Origin: Lota lota
Lineage: Eukaryota > Chordata > Actinopteri > Gadiformes > Lotidae
Assembly (NCBI GenBank): GCA_026745465.1
Contig: JACYXH010000216.1
Span: 2,708,501-2,772,500 of the forward strand
Direction of reading: 5' to 3'
DNA length: 64,000 bases
Shown here: one piece after another, positions 34,401 to 49,283 of the stretch
Layout: the number at the start of each line of letters is the position of its first letter
How positions within the stretch are numbered: position 1 is the stretch's first letter
Translations under genes and position numbers: made by a program
Notes under the pieces: generated by a model
What the model saw: only the letters and a program-made list of their open reading frames with translations
Databases searched by the model: none
Told to the model about the DNA's origin: nothing

Positions 34401-36096
34401 GTTCTGTGGGATGTGAACGTTTACATGGGTGGTATTGACGACCAGTGTGTTGCTGGGATACACCTTTTTTGGGGAAGGTTTCCAACAAGAGTCAGGAAAT
34501 CTGGATCAGAGCGACATATGTAAACAACACAGGAACGCGCACACACACACACACATGCACACGTGTGCACTTCTCTGGCCAGAGGAAATTCAGTTAGCAT
34601 GTATTTGAGAATATGAGATGCAAGATAGATAAGTAGCTGGCAAGAGAGAATGCCACCCAGTGCGTCTTTTGTCGGCCCACCCATAGACTTTGCTGTGTTC
34701 AAATGTTTACATATTCAGCAGAAAGGCAAGTTAGAATCACAAACGCAGTGACCAGAAAACGGTTGCCTCTCCTGGCTGAACCGCAACCCTTTTTTTAGTT
34801 TGAGTTTACAACAGCACCTTAAAACTCACATAGAGCACATGCTTTTGTGATCTTTACTTCCTGTATCTTTTGTTTTGTTTGTTTTTTGTTAACAAACCAG
34901 GGTCTTGCTCCAAAATAACTGTTGATGTTAATTATTTATTAATAGTTGTGTAGCTTTTAGTTTTGAACGCCAAACTGGTGGATGTGGCTATTTTACTGGA
35001 AGAGTCTGAAGCTCATGGAGGAACCGACATATATAATTCTGTTACTAAGTGATGGGGAAACATAACTATATGTATAATCAGCATATTAAACTATGGCTGC
35101 GTATGTAACACACGCAGCCCGAGTGTATCTTCATTTAAATGCATATGTCGTATATATGTGCACGATACTTGAGGATATGTAGTGCCTTGTTTTTATTTTT
35201 ATTTTTCAATCATATAATGAGATTATATTATGTCGTTCCGGAGAGTGGAGAGGAAAGCCATGCCACCAGTGAGGCCATGTTATTGTTTTGATTTAGTTTG
35301 GGAATGTGGAGAGAACCAGGACCTTTAACACATGGTCGACCAGCCATCTTTTATTGCTGTGGAATGAGGGAAAAAGAGGGGGAGGTCAAAGGTCACTGAT
35401 GAAAGAGATTCATCTTAACCTCCTCCTCCTCCTCCTGGCCACAAGCAAAATGATGGACACACACACACACACACACACACAGGCTTGATTACATGCAGCC
35501 TAGTACAATAGCCTAGACTGTGTTCCATGTCAGTGTTTTCTCTAACATAGTTCATTGTGTCTACACTTTAGGAGACATGGTTGGAAGGACATGCTGTGTC
35601 CACTGCAGCTTACCTAGACTAGACTAGAGGGACCTTTGGTCACAAGAGATGGCCCAGAATGCATCACTCACAGAACTGGAATGTTCCTGGCAAACAAACA
35701 CACAGCTGGGGGTCCTTTTTTTATATATTTTTAAAATAACCTTTATAAATAACCTCACAAAATCACATTTTTGGACAGCAACCGAGCGTTAAACCTTAAA
35801 CCTGGACACCATCAGCAGTGTTTAAAATGTATCCGTGCACCCTGGCCTAAGGTGTCGAAGGTGTGTTTAAATGCCCCCCCTGGCGTTTAGTTAATATCTC
35901 ACCCGATCCAGCGCCACCTACTCTGTGTCAAGGACCTGAGTAGGTGTGTTTCTTTCTCTATACGCTGATGACACAGCGCATTCCACAGACAATGGCTGCT
36001 GCCGCTGCAGACGTGTCCATGCTAGCGATCTTATCAGCAGCCCAGACATGGCTTCTTTGGCTCAGGTGGGATCTGCTGTTGCCCCCCCCCCCCTGC

Positions 36097-36138
<42 letters not shown>

Positions 36139-38123
36139 ATCACCAAGCCCTCCAGCTGTGTATACTGGGGCCGTTATGTCAAGCCAGCACAATTAGCCAG
36201 CTATTGTTTCTATTTGAGGGTGAGAGAGCTAGAGAGAGATGAGGAGAGAGAGAGGGAGAGTTAGCATTAGCAAGATGTAGTGATTTGTGAAGAGTGAGAC
36301 AGAGAAGAAGAAGGGAAGAGAAAAGAGTGGTTGGTGATGAGAAGTGGCAATGAGATTGGAAAAGAGAGATTTGTATTTGTGGATGGCCCCTTGAGATGAT
36401 TTATCTTGTTTTGGAGTGGGTCCAAAAACGAATAAACCGGAAAGCAGGAAAGAAAGGATTACTGAAAGTAAAAATGGTTATGTAGACTTGTCAAAGGAAG
36501 TAGGAAAAGAGAAGGTTGATGGGATGTTACAGTAAATTAAGAAGTAGGCTATTCAAATGATTCAGGGGAGGTCAAAGGTCAGTAGCCAAACAGGATAATC
36601 TTTTGCCAGCAGGATCCCCCCAGTAATGAATGAAGTCACCTATACTTCATCTTAAAGTGTACCTTTTCAATATATACTAAGATTGTTATTTTTTCTTATT
36701 TTGAAACGAGGGGGGGGAAGGCTTCAGTGGAAAGGCTTCAGACTGTAAATAGAGCTTGTCTAAAGGGTCAACCTGTGTTTGTGTGTGTGTGTTCTGTAAG
36801 GCCATGCACCATACACCTCTGCCTTTCTCAGCAACAGCATTAAGGACTGGGAGTTTTAATGGGTGACATCATCCAATTTATTAGATGATGTCGTTGGGAA
36901 ATTATGCAGTAAAAACAATAGTAAAAGACCCCTTGAAAAAATACAAGAAAGAGTGTGTGTGGAATGTTTTCAGTGGTCTGTCCGTTTGGAGAAAAGGTCC
37001 TGGGTATTGATTCATATGGAAGACTTGTAGCGTTTTGTCCTGGATTTGTATTGTCAACTGGATTTACAGTGATGAAATTATACTATGTTAGTATTTTGGT
37101 TTTATTACGCTTCTGTTTTATGATTCTACAAAATATAAGAAACTTTTATATTGCGTTATGTTATGGTAGAACTTGTATTCTTCCTTTGAATTTGACAAAA
37201 GATATGCATAAATCTCAAATCAGTGTTTGTTTTTTGTGTGTTTCCCACCTGTTTTGGGTAAACCCATAGGGTCAGATAAGCTCTCATAATGAAAGATACA
37301 CAAATGGCAAAACTGTACCAAAGTGATTGGAATAGAGGTAACCTCATGCGAAGGTGAAATGCAAAGTATGTAGGTCCATCTGGCTAAATAGCTAACACCA
37401 AAGAAGAAGTATTGTCATCTACCGAAGTTGCGGAGTGCCATAATGCTGGGAAACAAAGGATAGTACAATTTGACATAAAGTATTTTGTTGCCGAACTGGA
37501 AATACCTGACGTATATCCGTTGGTTCACTGAATAATCATAGGAAAACTTGACTGGATATTATTATTTTTTTGTCATGACAATAATAATAAGTTGGTATTA
37601 TTTTGTTATTTAAGTGCTTTTGTTTGGTTCAGGCTCATTACTATTCTTGGCTAATGACACTTTTCGTTTTGTTCTGGTGTCTGAGAGTGATTCTAGACTA
37701 ACAAGGTTGAAAATGATCAGTGCCTTTGCTATCTTTTATGATTTTATTTTATAATGAAAAATCATTACCATTGTGTTTTTTTATACATATATTTATTGCT
37801 TATCAAGCCATTAGAAAAAATACAAATAATTCAAAAGAACTCCATATTTATGGGTTGGCTTTTTTTGGAGTGTGTGAGCTTCCATAACTGTATACAGTGA
37901 TTACTATTCAGTAATCACTGACATCAGGCATACACGTTAGTGTCCATTCGAAAGCAATGGTCATTGCATGTTGTTTTACCAAAACCAAAGTGTTCGATTT
38001 CAGCAAATTCTATAAAATGTCTTAATTCATCCGTTTGGGGGTTTCTCCACTCATCGTGCCTCTGTAAAGTACATAAACAACTTAAATAAAAGGATAATGA
38101 GAAGCTGTGTGTTCTGTCAATGT

Positions 38124-38154
<31 letters not shown>

Positions 38155-38297
38155 GTGTGTTTCTTTAACTAGAGTGAAAAGCTCAAAACAAACTATGCAA
38201 AAATAAGACAATAGCGTGCATTTCCTATGGGGAAACGTGTGAAACTATCCAATAAGACAAACATTACTGCATGCACAAGGAGACGTTTTAAAATAAA
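34264..38297 (+). other. nuak1: Probable nuak1 3' UTR
   Basis: Sequence after the stop has no other gene and is AT-rich from about 34740. Candidate AATAAA poly(A) signals are at 36431-36436, 38085-38090 and 38292-38297. A 3' UTR near 4 kb would be similar to mammalian NUAK1. The true end is not fixed by the sequence. (CA)n lies at 35459-35480 and 36101-36137. Confidence 0.4.
34286..34399. repeat. (GT)n array directly after the nuak1 stop
   Basis: GT repeats with GC interruptions start 23 bases after the stop codon, so they are transcribed in the 3' UTR. Confidence 0.95.
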
Positions 38298-41200
38298 GAG
38301 CTTACCTTTGATTGGCCCTAAACACTTCTTCTGCTAATGATTAGAAAGTAAAAGAAACATTACATTGTGTGTTCCTCCTCCCCTCCCTCCTGTAGAGAAC
38401 AGTAATTCATACTGTCAATTAAAAACGTCCCAAATTAAACAAAGTGCCGTCAAACTTGTACAGCAGAGAACATAACATACCATTCATACGGTTCATATTT
38501 GGCTCAAGGGATCCCTGAGTCTCTGTTAAGGCCTTTTTGGGGAAGAGGGGGGTCAATTGGTCGTCGAGAGAGCACATTGCTGTGCTGCCGCTGCTGTTGT
38601 TTTTTTAGCTGGCTTAATGCGATCCACATTGTGGATGAAATGAGTGGGTGGATGTCTGCAGCTTTCCCTGGTGATGAGGCAGCACTGCAGCTCTGGCTCA
38701 TAATGCATAGACAGCATGAATCTTATATCGTATACTAGCTGCCGTAGGGGGATAATATACGGGAATATCTCATTCGCCATACCTAAACTATTACTCCCCA
38801 AGAGTTTAGTGTTACTCTACCACCGAATTCAACCTGCATTTTTTATATCCCTATCCATTTACAATTCCATTACATAGCCACTGTTTTTCACCGGGGATGT
38901 TTCTCAAGAGCAGTCAGATAAGCCCCGAGACGTTTATTTGTATCCCGATGAAACATAGATGCGACTGCTTCACAACAGCAGGCCAAAAGCAACTCTGTGA
39001 AGTCATGCAGTGAGCATCTATAGGGCTTGAAAGAATAGCGCTCTGTGTAACAGTTTCTGAAGCAATCAATCCAGGGTATTGTCTGCCAAACGTATGGAGC
39101 ATAATGAATAGGTATAAGTACTACAATCAAAAGTTCAGAAGAACCTCAGTCGTCTGTACGCCTGACACTCAACTGACCTCACTTTCAAAGGGATTTCTTT
39201 CCTTCTTCTGAACAATTTCTGGTTCACTCTTTGACCCTCAAATAAAGTGCAGCTGCCAAACCTTCTGATGTACCAGCCCGCCTGCCCTCCCCCTCCAGCC
39301 CCCACTCTAACTCTTATTTCCCTCTCCTCCACCCATCTGTTGGGAGGAGGTGGGCCTGTTTGCCCACGGAAGGTGAGGGCCAGACAAGCCGGTAGAAGGG
39401 CTGATTGAGCCTGCATTCACACTCCAAACGCACTCTCTCTCAAGTCTGCATAATGTTGGAGGATATAAGCTTTTCTATCATTTTTTCTTTGTCCGCTCAG
39501 AACACAGACTTTAGAAAAAAAAAAGCGGGCCCCTTTGAGGTAGGAGTGGATAGAAGCCATCACACGCAGTGGGATTTGGAAAATGAAAGATGAGGGTGAA
39601 TTTTACACACGTTTCAAATCAGTTTACAACTCCTTTGTCTGGAGGAAAAAGGGGCTTGGTGTGAAGAAAGATGGGGGAGTAATCCACGAATAGGGCAGGG
39701 AAAACCAGAAAAAAGGGCAGAATAGAGGATTTTGCCGAAGCCAGTTTTGCCTTGGCACAGCTAAGTGCTGTTTCAGGCGAGATTGTTCCGCAGCAAGGGG
39801 GTTTAGGGTGGCTAATGTAAACCGAGCTGCCTGTTCTTTGCAGGAAAAATAAATAAACGGACCCCGGGGCCTGCCTACAGTCGGCAGAGAGTATGCTGCT
39901 CCTGTGAGCTGACACATTGTTTTAGCAATAAGATTCTGAGGAGGCGGCTTTTTTTATTCTTCCTGTGTGGACTGCACTACACACACTCTCACGCACACAC
40001 ACCCGCGCGGGGGGCAAGCAAAAGCAATGCCACACGCACGCAGACATTTTTAAAACTGTCATTTATTTCTCTTTCTCGGACTGTTGCGCAAGGACACACA
40101 CAAAAAACATACACATGTGCACACGCTCACGCACACACTCACACAAACCCCTAACAGGCGGCTCTGTGTGGTTCCTCTTCCTCTTCTCGGCTGTGATAAC
40201 ATTGTGAATGGACATGGAATGGAATAAAAACCAGCCTCCCCTCCTTTCTCTCCGGCCAGCTCTCCTCCCTCTCCTGTCCGGGAGACTATTTTTAGCCGCG
40301 GCCCGGCTATTCTGGAATTCATTGCTGACTGGCTGCTGCTGCTAGCTGCTCGCTCGCTCGCTGCTGCTGCTGCTGCTGGGTGTCTGGGCAGCGATCTCTC
40401 CAGGAATGTCTGGCCAGCGCTCAAACCACTCCAGAGCCCCGGTGCAGGCAGGGCCCGGTATAGGCAGGGCCCCGGTACAGGGCTCTGATTACAGCCCCCA
40501 GGCCGCTGTAGCCTGGGCTGCAGTTCAGCCCTGGTCCTGGCTCTCGCTGGGGCTGAGTGGCTGAGTGGCTGTTAGCTGTAGAGGTACAGAGGAGAGACCC
40601 TTCTCTGTTCTAACTACAGGGAGAAAAGACGTGGGAATGAAAGTTTGCTACTGCTTCTGTTCTGCACCTCCATGTACTGAATATACTATATGTGAAAAGT
40701 GCTAGTGTGTGTGTGTGTGTGTGTGTTTGTGTGTGTATGTGCATTTGTGGGTGTGTGCGGGCTTGTGTTTGCGTGTGTGTTTGCGTAGTGTGGATTTGTG
40801 TGTGTCTGCGTGGGTTTGCACACGCAAGCATGTGTGTGCGTGTGCATTTAAGAGTGCGTGCATGTGTTTGCCTCTGCTCGTGTGTGTGGCCCATGACAAG
40901 AAAGCCAGCCTCCACCATGTTAAGTTCCCCCTGCTTTGAATCAGGCCCTGGGCTTATTAAGAGTGAGCAGTAGGGGGAACACCATCCGCAGCCCACCTGT
41001 TGCTCATGATTGCGGAGATCCGTTCAAGATGGAACGTGCTAGAAAGACTAGCTGCCCATTAAACCGCTCAGCAACGACCGGGAGGCAAGGCCCGTGGATG
41101 TCTCAGGATTATCCAAGGAACACAAGACAACGCGTTGCCACGCAGAGAGTTTGTACGCTCGTGAGTACATCAGATCGGAGACAGACCTGCATGCTGACAA

Positions 41201-41769
41201 GGGAATCCAGAGCAGATTTCACAATACATGACCTCTTATTAATCATTCACAATAGACAAGGCAGTACAGAACAATGCTGCCGCTTGTCATTATGATAAAT
41301 CATCGCTCCGTAGACACCCCGAAGGCCTGAATCCAAAGCTATGTCTCGACCATATTTAATGAAATAAGACGAGCCGTTTCCAAATGGCAGAGAGCGTGTA
41401 AGGGGGGGTTGATTCCTGGGCTTGGGGAACAGACCACAAACAGAAGGTTGTAAACGAGAACATGCTGGTACACAACCAAGCCTTTTAAACAACACATTTA
41501 CAGCCACCCTTCGCCTCTTCCCAATAATGCAGAAGTGCTTCCTTAGAACGTGACCACCTGTGATCGAAGGTCAGAGTAGTCCTTAGGTTAGTTAACACGG
41601 TGTTCACCTATTAATTCTAAAGCTGTAGCAATACCAATTCCTAAATGGTTAAAATCATCTTTCGTCTGGGTAAAGCGTGCTAAGTTAGCGTGCATGAAGC
41701 TGGTTGGCTCTTGCTGCACGCGAGGGGATGTGGATTCAGCTGCCAGCAGGGCAGTAGGGAGTGGTCCGG
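38298..41769. other. Intergenic, no gene seen; possible non-coding elements
   Basis: Complex sequence with few microsatellites apart from GT-rich 40707-40870. A GC-richer patch at about 40200-40600 includes (GCT)n. Open frames here are short and show no family resemblance. Confidence 0.6.
40286..40295. promoter_or_regulatory. MEF2-type site CTATTTTTAG
   Basis: A consensus MEF2 site in a GC-richer block downstream of nuak1, with GGAATGT (TEAD-like) about 115 bases further on. This is a possible enhancer; it is inference only. Confidence 0.25.
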
Positions 41770-41779
41770 CATGGTGGGC

Positions 41780-42241
41780 CATGAGAGAGGGAGAGAGAGA
41801 GAGATTAAAAGAGAGAGGAGAGAAGGGAGAGCGAGGGAAAGAGAGAGAAGGGAGAAGGGAGAGAGAGCGAGAGAGAGAGGGGAGAAGGGTGAGAAGGAGA
41901 GGAGAGAAGGGAAAGAGAAAGAGAGATAGGAGAAGAGAGAAAGAGAGAGAGAGAGAGAGGGTAGAAGGGAGAAAGATAGGGTAGAAGGGAGAGAGAGAGG
42001 GTAGAAGGGAGAGAGATAGGGTAGAAGGGAGAGAGAGACAAAGAGACAGGAGAAGAGAGAGAGACAAAGAGACAGGAGAAGAGAGAGAGAAAGGGGAGAA
42101 GGGAGAGAGAGAGAGATGGGATAGCATGAGAGGTAGAGAGAGAGAGAGGGGAGAAGGGAGAGAGCGAGGGAGAGAGAGCGAGAGAGCGAGAGAGCGAGAG
42201 AGCGAGAGAGAGAGCGAGAGAGCGAGAGAGCGAGAGAGAGG
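41780..42241. repeat. 460-bp purine (GA-rich) tract
   Basis: Almost pure G/A on the plus strand, with recurring modules such as GAGAAGGGAGAGAGA and GGGTAGAAGGGAGA. It ends in a GAGAGAGC repeat. Confidence 0.95.
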
Positions 42242-43077
42242 AAGCAAGTCAGCCAGCAGGCCGGCTACAGCCGACCAGCCAGGTAATTAAAGAGCTGTCA
42301 GCTGCCTCCTGTCTGCGGACCTTTCTCTCCACATAGTGTGAAGGACCCAGGGGAGGGACAGGGGAGCTGGAGTGCTTCTTGGCCCAGACTCATGGATCTG
42401 TGGCCTGGCGAGCCCTGGACTGAATCCACGGCTGCAGGATTGTTGTTTTTTTTGTGTTGTTTTTTTTGTCTTGGTTTTAGTTCATTCTTCAATTTAAAGT
42501 CCCTTTGTTGTTGTAGTTGTTTCCATTCTTCAGACCCCTCTCCCCTCCGCCTCCAGCCTCGCATCACAGCCCTGCCCGTCTCCAACTCTGGTCGTGTTGT
42601 AAGTAGAAACACAGCAGAAGGCAGCAGGATAAATGGATGTATCCCACAGCTGTCTCACATTCCTCTGCTTTCCACTTGTGTGTCTGCCGTGGGTTTTTTT
42701 CTTCGTCTTCTCCTTCTTCTGGGTCAGTGTTTCTGTGATTAAACCCCCCCCCCCCTCCTCATCCTCCTCCTTTTCTATAGTTCATTCCATTCACACAGCC
42801 TTTCCCCTCACCCATTCTCGCTGTCTTTCCATTTTTCATATTAACTCTTAGATTATCCCAAATCGCCTCAGAGAAACATGCATCCATCATGGAGACACCC
42901 CCCCCCCCCCTTTTCTCTCTCTTTCCTTTCCCACCAGAATCAAGTAAATTAAGAATATAAAGATGTAAAGAATGTTAACTTCCTGAGCAAGAACAACAAC
43001 ATAGCTCGTTCATTTGTGTCCTGTGGGTAGTCTCCAGTCAAATGCTTTGTGTCCTGTCCAGACTCTCTAGTCTTTTC

Positions 43078-43110
<33 letters not shown>

Positions 43111-46100
43111 GCGCGCGCGCACACACCCAGTCGCACTCTCTCACACTCACTGACGTCCATTGACAACAATGGACGATTCTCATGGCCTTATCATCCCTGC
43201 CAACTGGCTGGCTGGCTAGCCACCCTCAGAAAGACAACAGGGCTGATTGATATGAGCAGGGGTGTGGACTCTCTCTCTCGCAAGCTTCCTTTTCCTCTGC
43301 TGCCCAGAAACGGCTGTTTCACACGGAGGGGGTGAGATGGAGGAAATTCTTCCTCCTCGAGATTTGCGGTGACGGCGGACAGCTAAATCACCTTTGCAGG
43401 TTTGTTTTATGATCGGGAAAATAAGGCTCTCTAGGCAGGAATGTTTTGGGACAACAAAAACAAGGGGATATTTTGGATTTGGCTGGTAGGTTCTTAAACA
43501 AGTTAGCCCAGGCCAATGTCTTCCAGGAAATTGAATTCCAGAGAGATGAAATCGCTTCTTTTCGTATTTCTAGCAATATTTGGTGAGTTATTGAGTTATG
43601 TTATGTTTTTTTGGTCACGTGAGAGACTTCAATGCAATGAAATTATACATTATACAACTGTACAGTCTGCTTCATCCTCCTGCAATACTGCAGTATGTCA
43701 ATCCTTTCTACAAATAATAAATTCAACCTGGCTGGCCACTAATTGACATTGTCATGTGTTTTTCAGCAAAGCCTTTTCAGATGGTTGAGACTATTATTAC
43801 TATTATCTATTATACATTATTAACTAATATCCGAACCACGCTGACGGTCTTCAAGAAAACGGTCAATTCAGACATCAGCCCCTTATCACCAGAGCCCTCT
43901 GTGAGCCTTTCCTCTAAGTCAGATAGTCTGCTAGTAGAACACAATAAGTGACCTCCATCCACGTGACATTCACCCAGGGTGGTCCTCCCATACGCTTGGG
44001 AGACTCTGAGGGGGAAAAGAAAAGAAAGAAAGACAAGTCTCTGGAGTATGTTTGGGGGGGTCCTGACATACAATATCCCATTACTGCCCACCTGGGCTCG
44101 GTCGTGCACATAAAACAGCGCAAGACGTAAGGTAACGAAGTGCTAAGCGCTGAGGTAATCTTTCTTAAGAGCGGAGACAGTCCCAGCCCCCCCCCCCCCC
44201 CCCCCCTTCCCCATCATCCCCCATAGTGGCTGTTCTGTAGCCGTGTATAACCGCCGCCCCAGCATTACAGACTTGTTTTGACCGACCTTCTACTGCCCGG
44301 CCATCCAGGGTTTGTCACACGCCACTTGACAGAACCCGGTCCAAACTGAAATAAAACATAACAAACTGAGTTAACTTTGCCCTACCGTCACATCTGTTTG
44401 TGCTTATAATAACAGATGATTACAGAATGTACTAGATGTACGAGATGGTCCACAAAACGGTGTGTTTCTCTCTCTCTAAAGCCAGCGTTTTCACTGTCGA
44501 TTCCCCACTTCCTCATTTCACAATTTTACTTAAGGGTGCGGCCAAGCAATATATCAATAAATAACTATAACTAAAAGTGGAAATCCTTCATTATAAATTC
44601 GTACGAATCAAAAAGGGATGTTTGGCTCCTTACAGCCCCATTACATGCCTCTTTGTTTTTCAATCCTATGTCACAGACTGGAGACACGACGAGGTTGCGT
44701 GTGGTGAGGGAAAGAGCCGAGGAGGAAGCATGCATTTTTCATCCCTAAACTAAAAACGTCCTCAGCAGCTGATTCCAATTAATAATAACCCCCAACCCGC
44801 TGTCTTCTTCCCAGTTCAATGTGCACTAATCAGCCGAATCAGCTTGTGTAGCTGCGTATGGTTTAGCAATGAAAGCCAGTGTAGCCTTGGCCCCTTCACA
44901 GCGTATTATTGGGATGGAGCAGAACAGCGGTCCAGATAAGTGAACATCGGCTTTTGTCACAAGTAGACTTCTAGGAGACAGCTCCATGTTTTCTTTTTTG
45001 TTGCTCTTCTGCTCGCCATGAGCAGGATTAAAAGCATTCCCTCTGGTTTGATTTCATAGATGCAGGAACGTCTCGCAGCTTCCAGAGATACCAGGCTCAC
45101 CAAGGCTTGCCAAGTGACGTTTTGGATCAGTTCTTTTGTTAAAGGGTCAAATGTCAAGGGTTCTGAACAAAGTGGGCACGCAAACCCTCCAACGTCTACA
45201 GGAATCCAGATTTGATTCTCCTTAGGGTGACATTTGAAGAGCAGCGCTGGGCTCCTATCTCAGACCAGATAGAGATCTGCACTTGGCAGCTGGGGTTTGT
45301 TGTTGGAGATGTTGGTTAGTGGGGGTTGAGGATGTCTTGTCTCAACGAGGAGGATCAGTCTGTGAGTTGTTCCCGAAATATTCCCTTTATGAGCGATGGC
45401 CATCTGGGCCCTTTCCCTGAAGTGTGTGTGTGAGTTTGTGTGTGTGTGTGTGTGTGTGTGTTTGATTGTGCGTGCATACCTTGTCTTCCTTTTTTTTTTT
45501 CATCAATGAAAAAACAATGAAATGCTGAAGGAAAACAAATGAAAAGATGGCCCCTTTGAAAATGGATCCAAACCAGAATCCGCCCCCCCCCACACACACA
45601 CAAATCACCACACACACACACACACACACACACACCCATCCACCCCACTGCTACCCAACACTAACCAACCCCCCCATCTCCCTCACTTGTGCAGGCTTGA
45701 CGAAAAACTACACCGCTCCTCGTCGCACGCAATTCTCCTGTCTGGGGTATCAGCAATGGGTGGGGGGGGGGTGGGTGGATGTAGGTGGAGGGGGGGCTGG
45801 GGTGCTGATGGAGGGAAAGGTGAAGAGGGAGAGGAGATGAGAGATGAGATGAGGATAGGAGAGAGGAGGAGAGCGGGGACGGGGAGAGGGCAGGAAGAGA
45901 AAAAGAAAACTAGGTTAGGATTCAAAGGAAACTAGAACGGATCATCTTTGGATCTTTTTTTTGGTGGACTGCTAAACACATGTATAAGGTTCGAAGGTCA
46001 ATCTTGTGAGGGGAAACACTGGGTAGCAGGTGGTCTGAGGATGTGGCCGTCCTTGTGTTGCACCAGCGAGTGTGAAAATCAAACATTTAGTAAAGAGGAG

Positions 46101-47544
46101 GAAGTTGAGGTTCAAACAGACACACTATTTAAAACATGCGTGTCTGAAAATGAGATGCTGCATCTCAAGGGGTTTATCCTCTATTTCAATTTTGAAATAT
46201 AATATATTTAGAAAATTGGAGAAAAGAGGAAATATATCTTGTGTTTCAGGTGGACACACGATATGCAAAACATTTGCATAAAAAGTAACACGGGTTGAAC
46301 AGAAAGTTGAACAAACTATGGTATATATATTTCAATGGTAACAGGTTTGTTTACCATAAGTCCCTATGAGATTTATTCAGCTCACCACTGTGTTAATAGC
46401 ATATTCATGCTTCACGGATAACTATTTTCTCGGGTGGCGTTCCCAAAAATGAACTGTTACCACAGGAGACAAATAATTTAGCAAAGTTCTTGGAAGCGAT
46501 CCTGTCGTCTGTCAACCGAATGCAAACAAGTCCTCTCAGGCGGTATTGCTTTCATTCAGCAGCTCGGTTATCCAGAATCCAGCTATTACCACCGCTGCCA
46601 AAGTAATTATTCTGTGACTAGCCAGGACTCTTGGGAACATCTCGTTCACCCAAACCACCGTGCTATTCATGGAGAAGTATTCAAGACACGACAATCGTAA
46701 CATCAAAGCGCACGGCAACACACACACACACACACACACTCACCTAACCACCGGTGTCTCTTTGCCATGCCACAAATAGGTGTATCTCATGCAACGTACA
46801 CATATTTCACACGCTAACAAACGCTACTCTTGTGGGCTACTACCAGTAGACAGATTATGGTCATCGAAACGCATTCCTCGAGAGCTGACATCACAAAAAT
46901 GCACTTGAGGTGACCTTCTCCATCCAAACTATGAACTATGAGCACAACTGATATGTTTGGACTAAGGGGTGGTGGGGGGGGGGGGGGGGGGGTGGGGGGG
47001 GGGGGTGGATTGGTATCCATTACCCATGTCTGGACTCCCAAGGTAAAACCTCCAGGAGACCTGCCGGGTTAGCAACCCTGCCAAAAAAGGTAAGCCGAGG
47101 CCAGGAGGATTTTCAGTAGTTTAACTAAAACCCTGGAAGCCATAGCGAAAAGGCATCTGGTCGTCCCCGCTATCCCCACGATTCCCCCGCCGGCCCTGGG
47201 AGCACATTCTCCAGATTCCTCCCCTGGTCAGAAGGCTCCTGGTGGGCCCACCGTGGACAGATGTCCCGGTGTCACAGCCCCTCCGGTGGCACAATGGACA
47301 TGGGAGAGCGGTCCGGGGAACAATCGCTCGCCTGTAGTCTAGAGAGGCCACTGTTTTCGTTTTTTTGTGCGCAGCCTCGGGAATAATACACTTGTTCCCC
47401 TCGTCAAGAACTGACCCCGGGCATATCATTATTATGTTATTCAGAATAACACCAGACTGTTTCTTAAAACGCCAGAAACCCGCAGTCCCGTTTTAATTGA
47501 AAGCTACATGAACAGTAGAGGATTTTAGTATTCCCTCCCCCTCT

Positions 47545-47583
<39 letters not shown>
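47545..47583. repeat. G39 homopolymer
   Basis: 39 consecutive G in intergenic sequence. Confidence 0.95.
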
Positions 47584-47586
<3 letters not shown>

Positions 47587-47754
47587 GTGATTGGTTGAAA
47601 GCCAATGCACTCATGGTCTCTTTCAGCACATGAGTCCCTCCATCAATGCTTTAGGCTTCAATGGGAGATTTCAAATTCTAGATTCAAGCAATGAGCTTGT
47701 GTGTAAGGCCAGTTAAAACACCAGAAACAACAACAGTAGTGGTCTTGATGTTGA

Positions 47755-47850
47755 CAGGTAGTAGTGGATCCAAATCTTATACCCTGCTGGAGTACCCTTG
47801 AGCAAAACCATACTGCATAACCAACTACAGCTACAGTAGTGTTGAGCGTT
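47755..47850 (+). repeat. SINE tail fragment
   Basis: Contains tacccttgagcaaaacc and tgcataaccaactacagc, the same tail motif as the copy at 425-545. The tRNA-like head is degraded. Confidence 0.4.
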
Positions 47851-48492
47851 ACCAGCATGTTTATTTTCCTTTGAGGGGAGATATTGTTTCATTTTTGGCT
47901 GACGTTTATCCTATACGGGGGGATTTAGTCGAACGGGCATCATTCGAAATCTGGCAAGTCACCTGACCAACCCAGAGTGTCAGAAATCGCTCTCTGATCT
48001 TTTGTTTTGAGCTAGACCAGGTGCAGCACATTGGCTATATTTAGATCTGCGATATCCCTCCTCATTATTTACAGTTTTATCTGGAATTGAGTTCCGAATA
48101 TAGCAGCTGCATAAACAGGAAAAGCAATTTGCGTGCAGCATGCGATGCTACGACCGCCGAAGCCTTTTGCGTAACATGTGACTCCCATCGTTAAAAGGTT
48201 TATGGGCCCAGACGAGGAGGAAAAAACGAGTTTCTCCTCCTCCTGTCAAGAGAACATTTGTATTATGATGACGGCTCGCTGTACACGGTCCCAATCACAC
48301 TCCAATTAACTTCTAGCTCTCTAGGGTCAAGATAACAACTTTATGCAGCCCAGTCCCCTCTCTACTGTAAACACAGTCATTATTGGAGCTTTTTTGTCTT
48401 CCTCTTTGGGGGGCAGGGTTGTAACACACTACAAAGTATTTCGTCCACGTCTCTGGGGTCGTGTTGGACTTCATCTCCTGTGCGCGTGCAGG

Positions 48493-48537
<45 letters not shown>

Positions 48538-49222
48538 CCACACAACACACACGAGTCCTGTCTTCGGGTCCGGGACCGGGTCGGGTAGGACCGAGGGGCG
48601 GAGCGGCCACTTCCTGCACACAGAGGGCTACGAAGGGCTGGAGGGGTTACGGAGCGAGCCTGGTGACCCACATGCACAAGCAGGCGCATTCATGGCCTGC
48701 TGTACTCCTTCATTTCTGAGCGCTGACTCATGGACGTTCAAACACCACTTAGATGACCTGACAGCCCCAGTGTAAACCCCCCCCCCCCCCCCCTTCCTCC
48801 CTCTCACACACACACTGACACAACCACACACACGCACAAACACACACCCACACACAGGGATCACACAGAGATACACTTGGGGATACTCACACAGATACAC
48901 ACACAGACACAGACACACCACAACCAGCACTTGGGCTCCTCTCCCTTTTCCTCTCCCACACGCATCAAGCACTCCAGCAAAGCTCTCTTCTCTCAGCTCC
49001 TCACTGCTCTTATTTTATCTTGTGTTCCCTTCTCTCCTTGTCTCTCATCTTCCTCCTGCTTCTTCTTCTTCCTCCTCTTCCTTCCCCTTTTCTCTTATGT
49101 TCGCTTCTCCTCTATCCTCTTCTCTGTTCTCTCCTGTTCTCCTCTCATCTGCAATTCCCCCCTTTCATTTTTTTAATCCATAGCTAGCAACTTCCCGACA
49201 AGAAAACACACAGACGGTGTGG

Positions 49223-49283
<61 letters not shown>

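Noticed and set aside
36955-37269. 104-codon plus-strand frame in the nuak1 3' region
   Set aside because: Hydrophobic AT-rich translation with no family resemblance, inside the likely 3' UTR.
41588-42247. 219-codon minus-strand frame
   Set aside because: Same cause, a purine tract read on the other strand.
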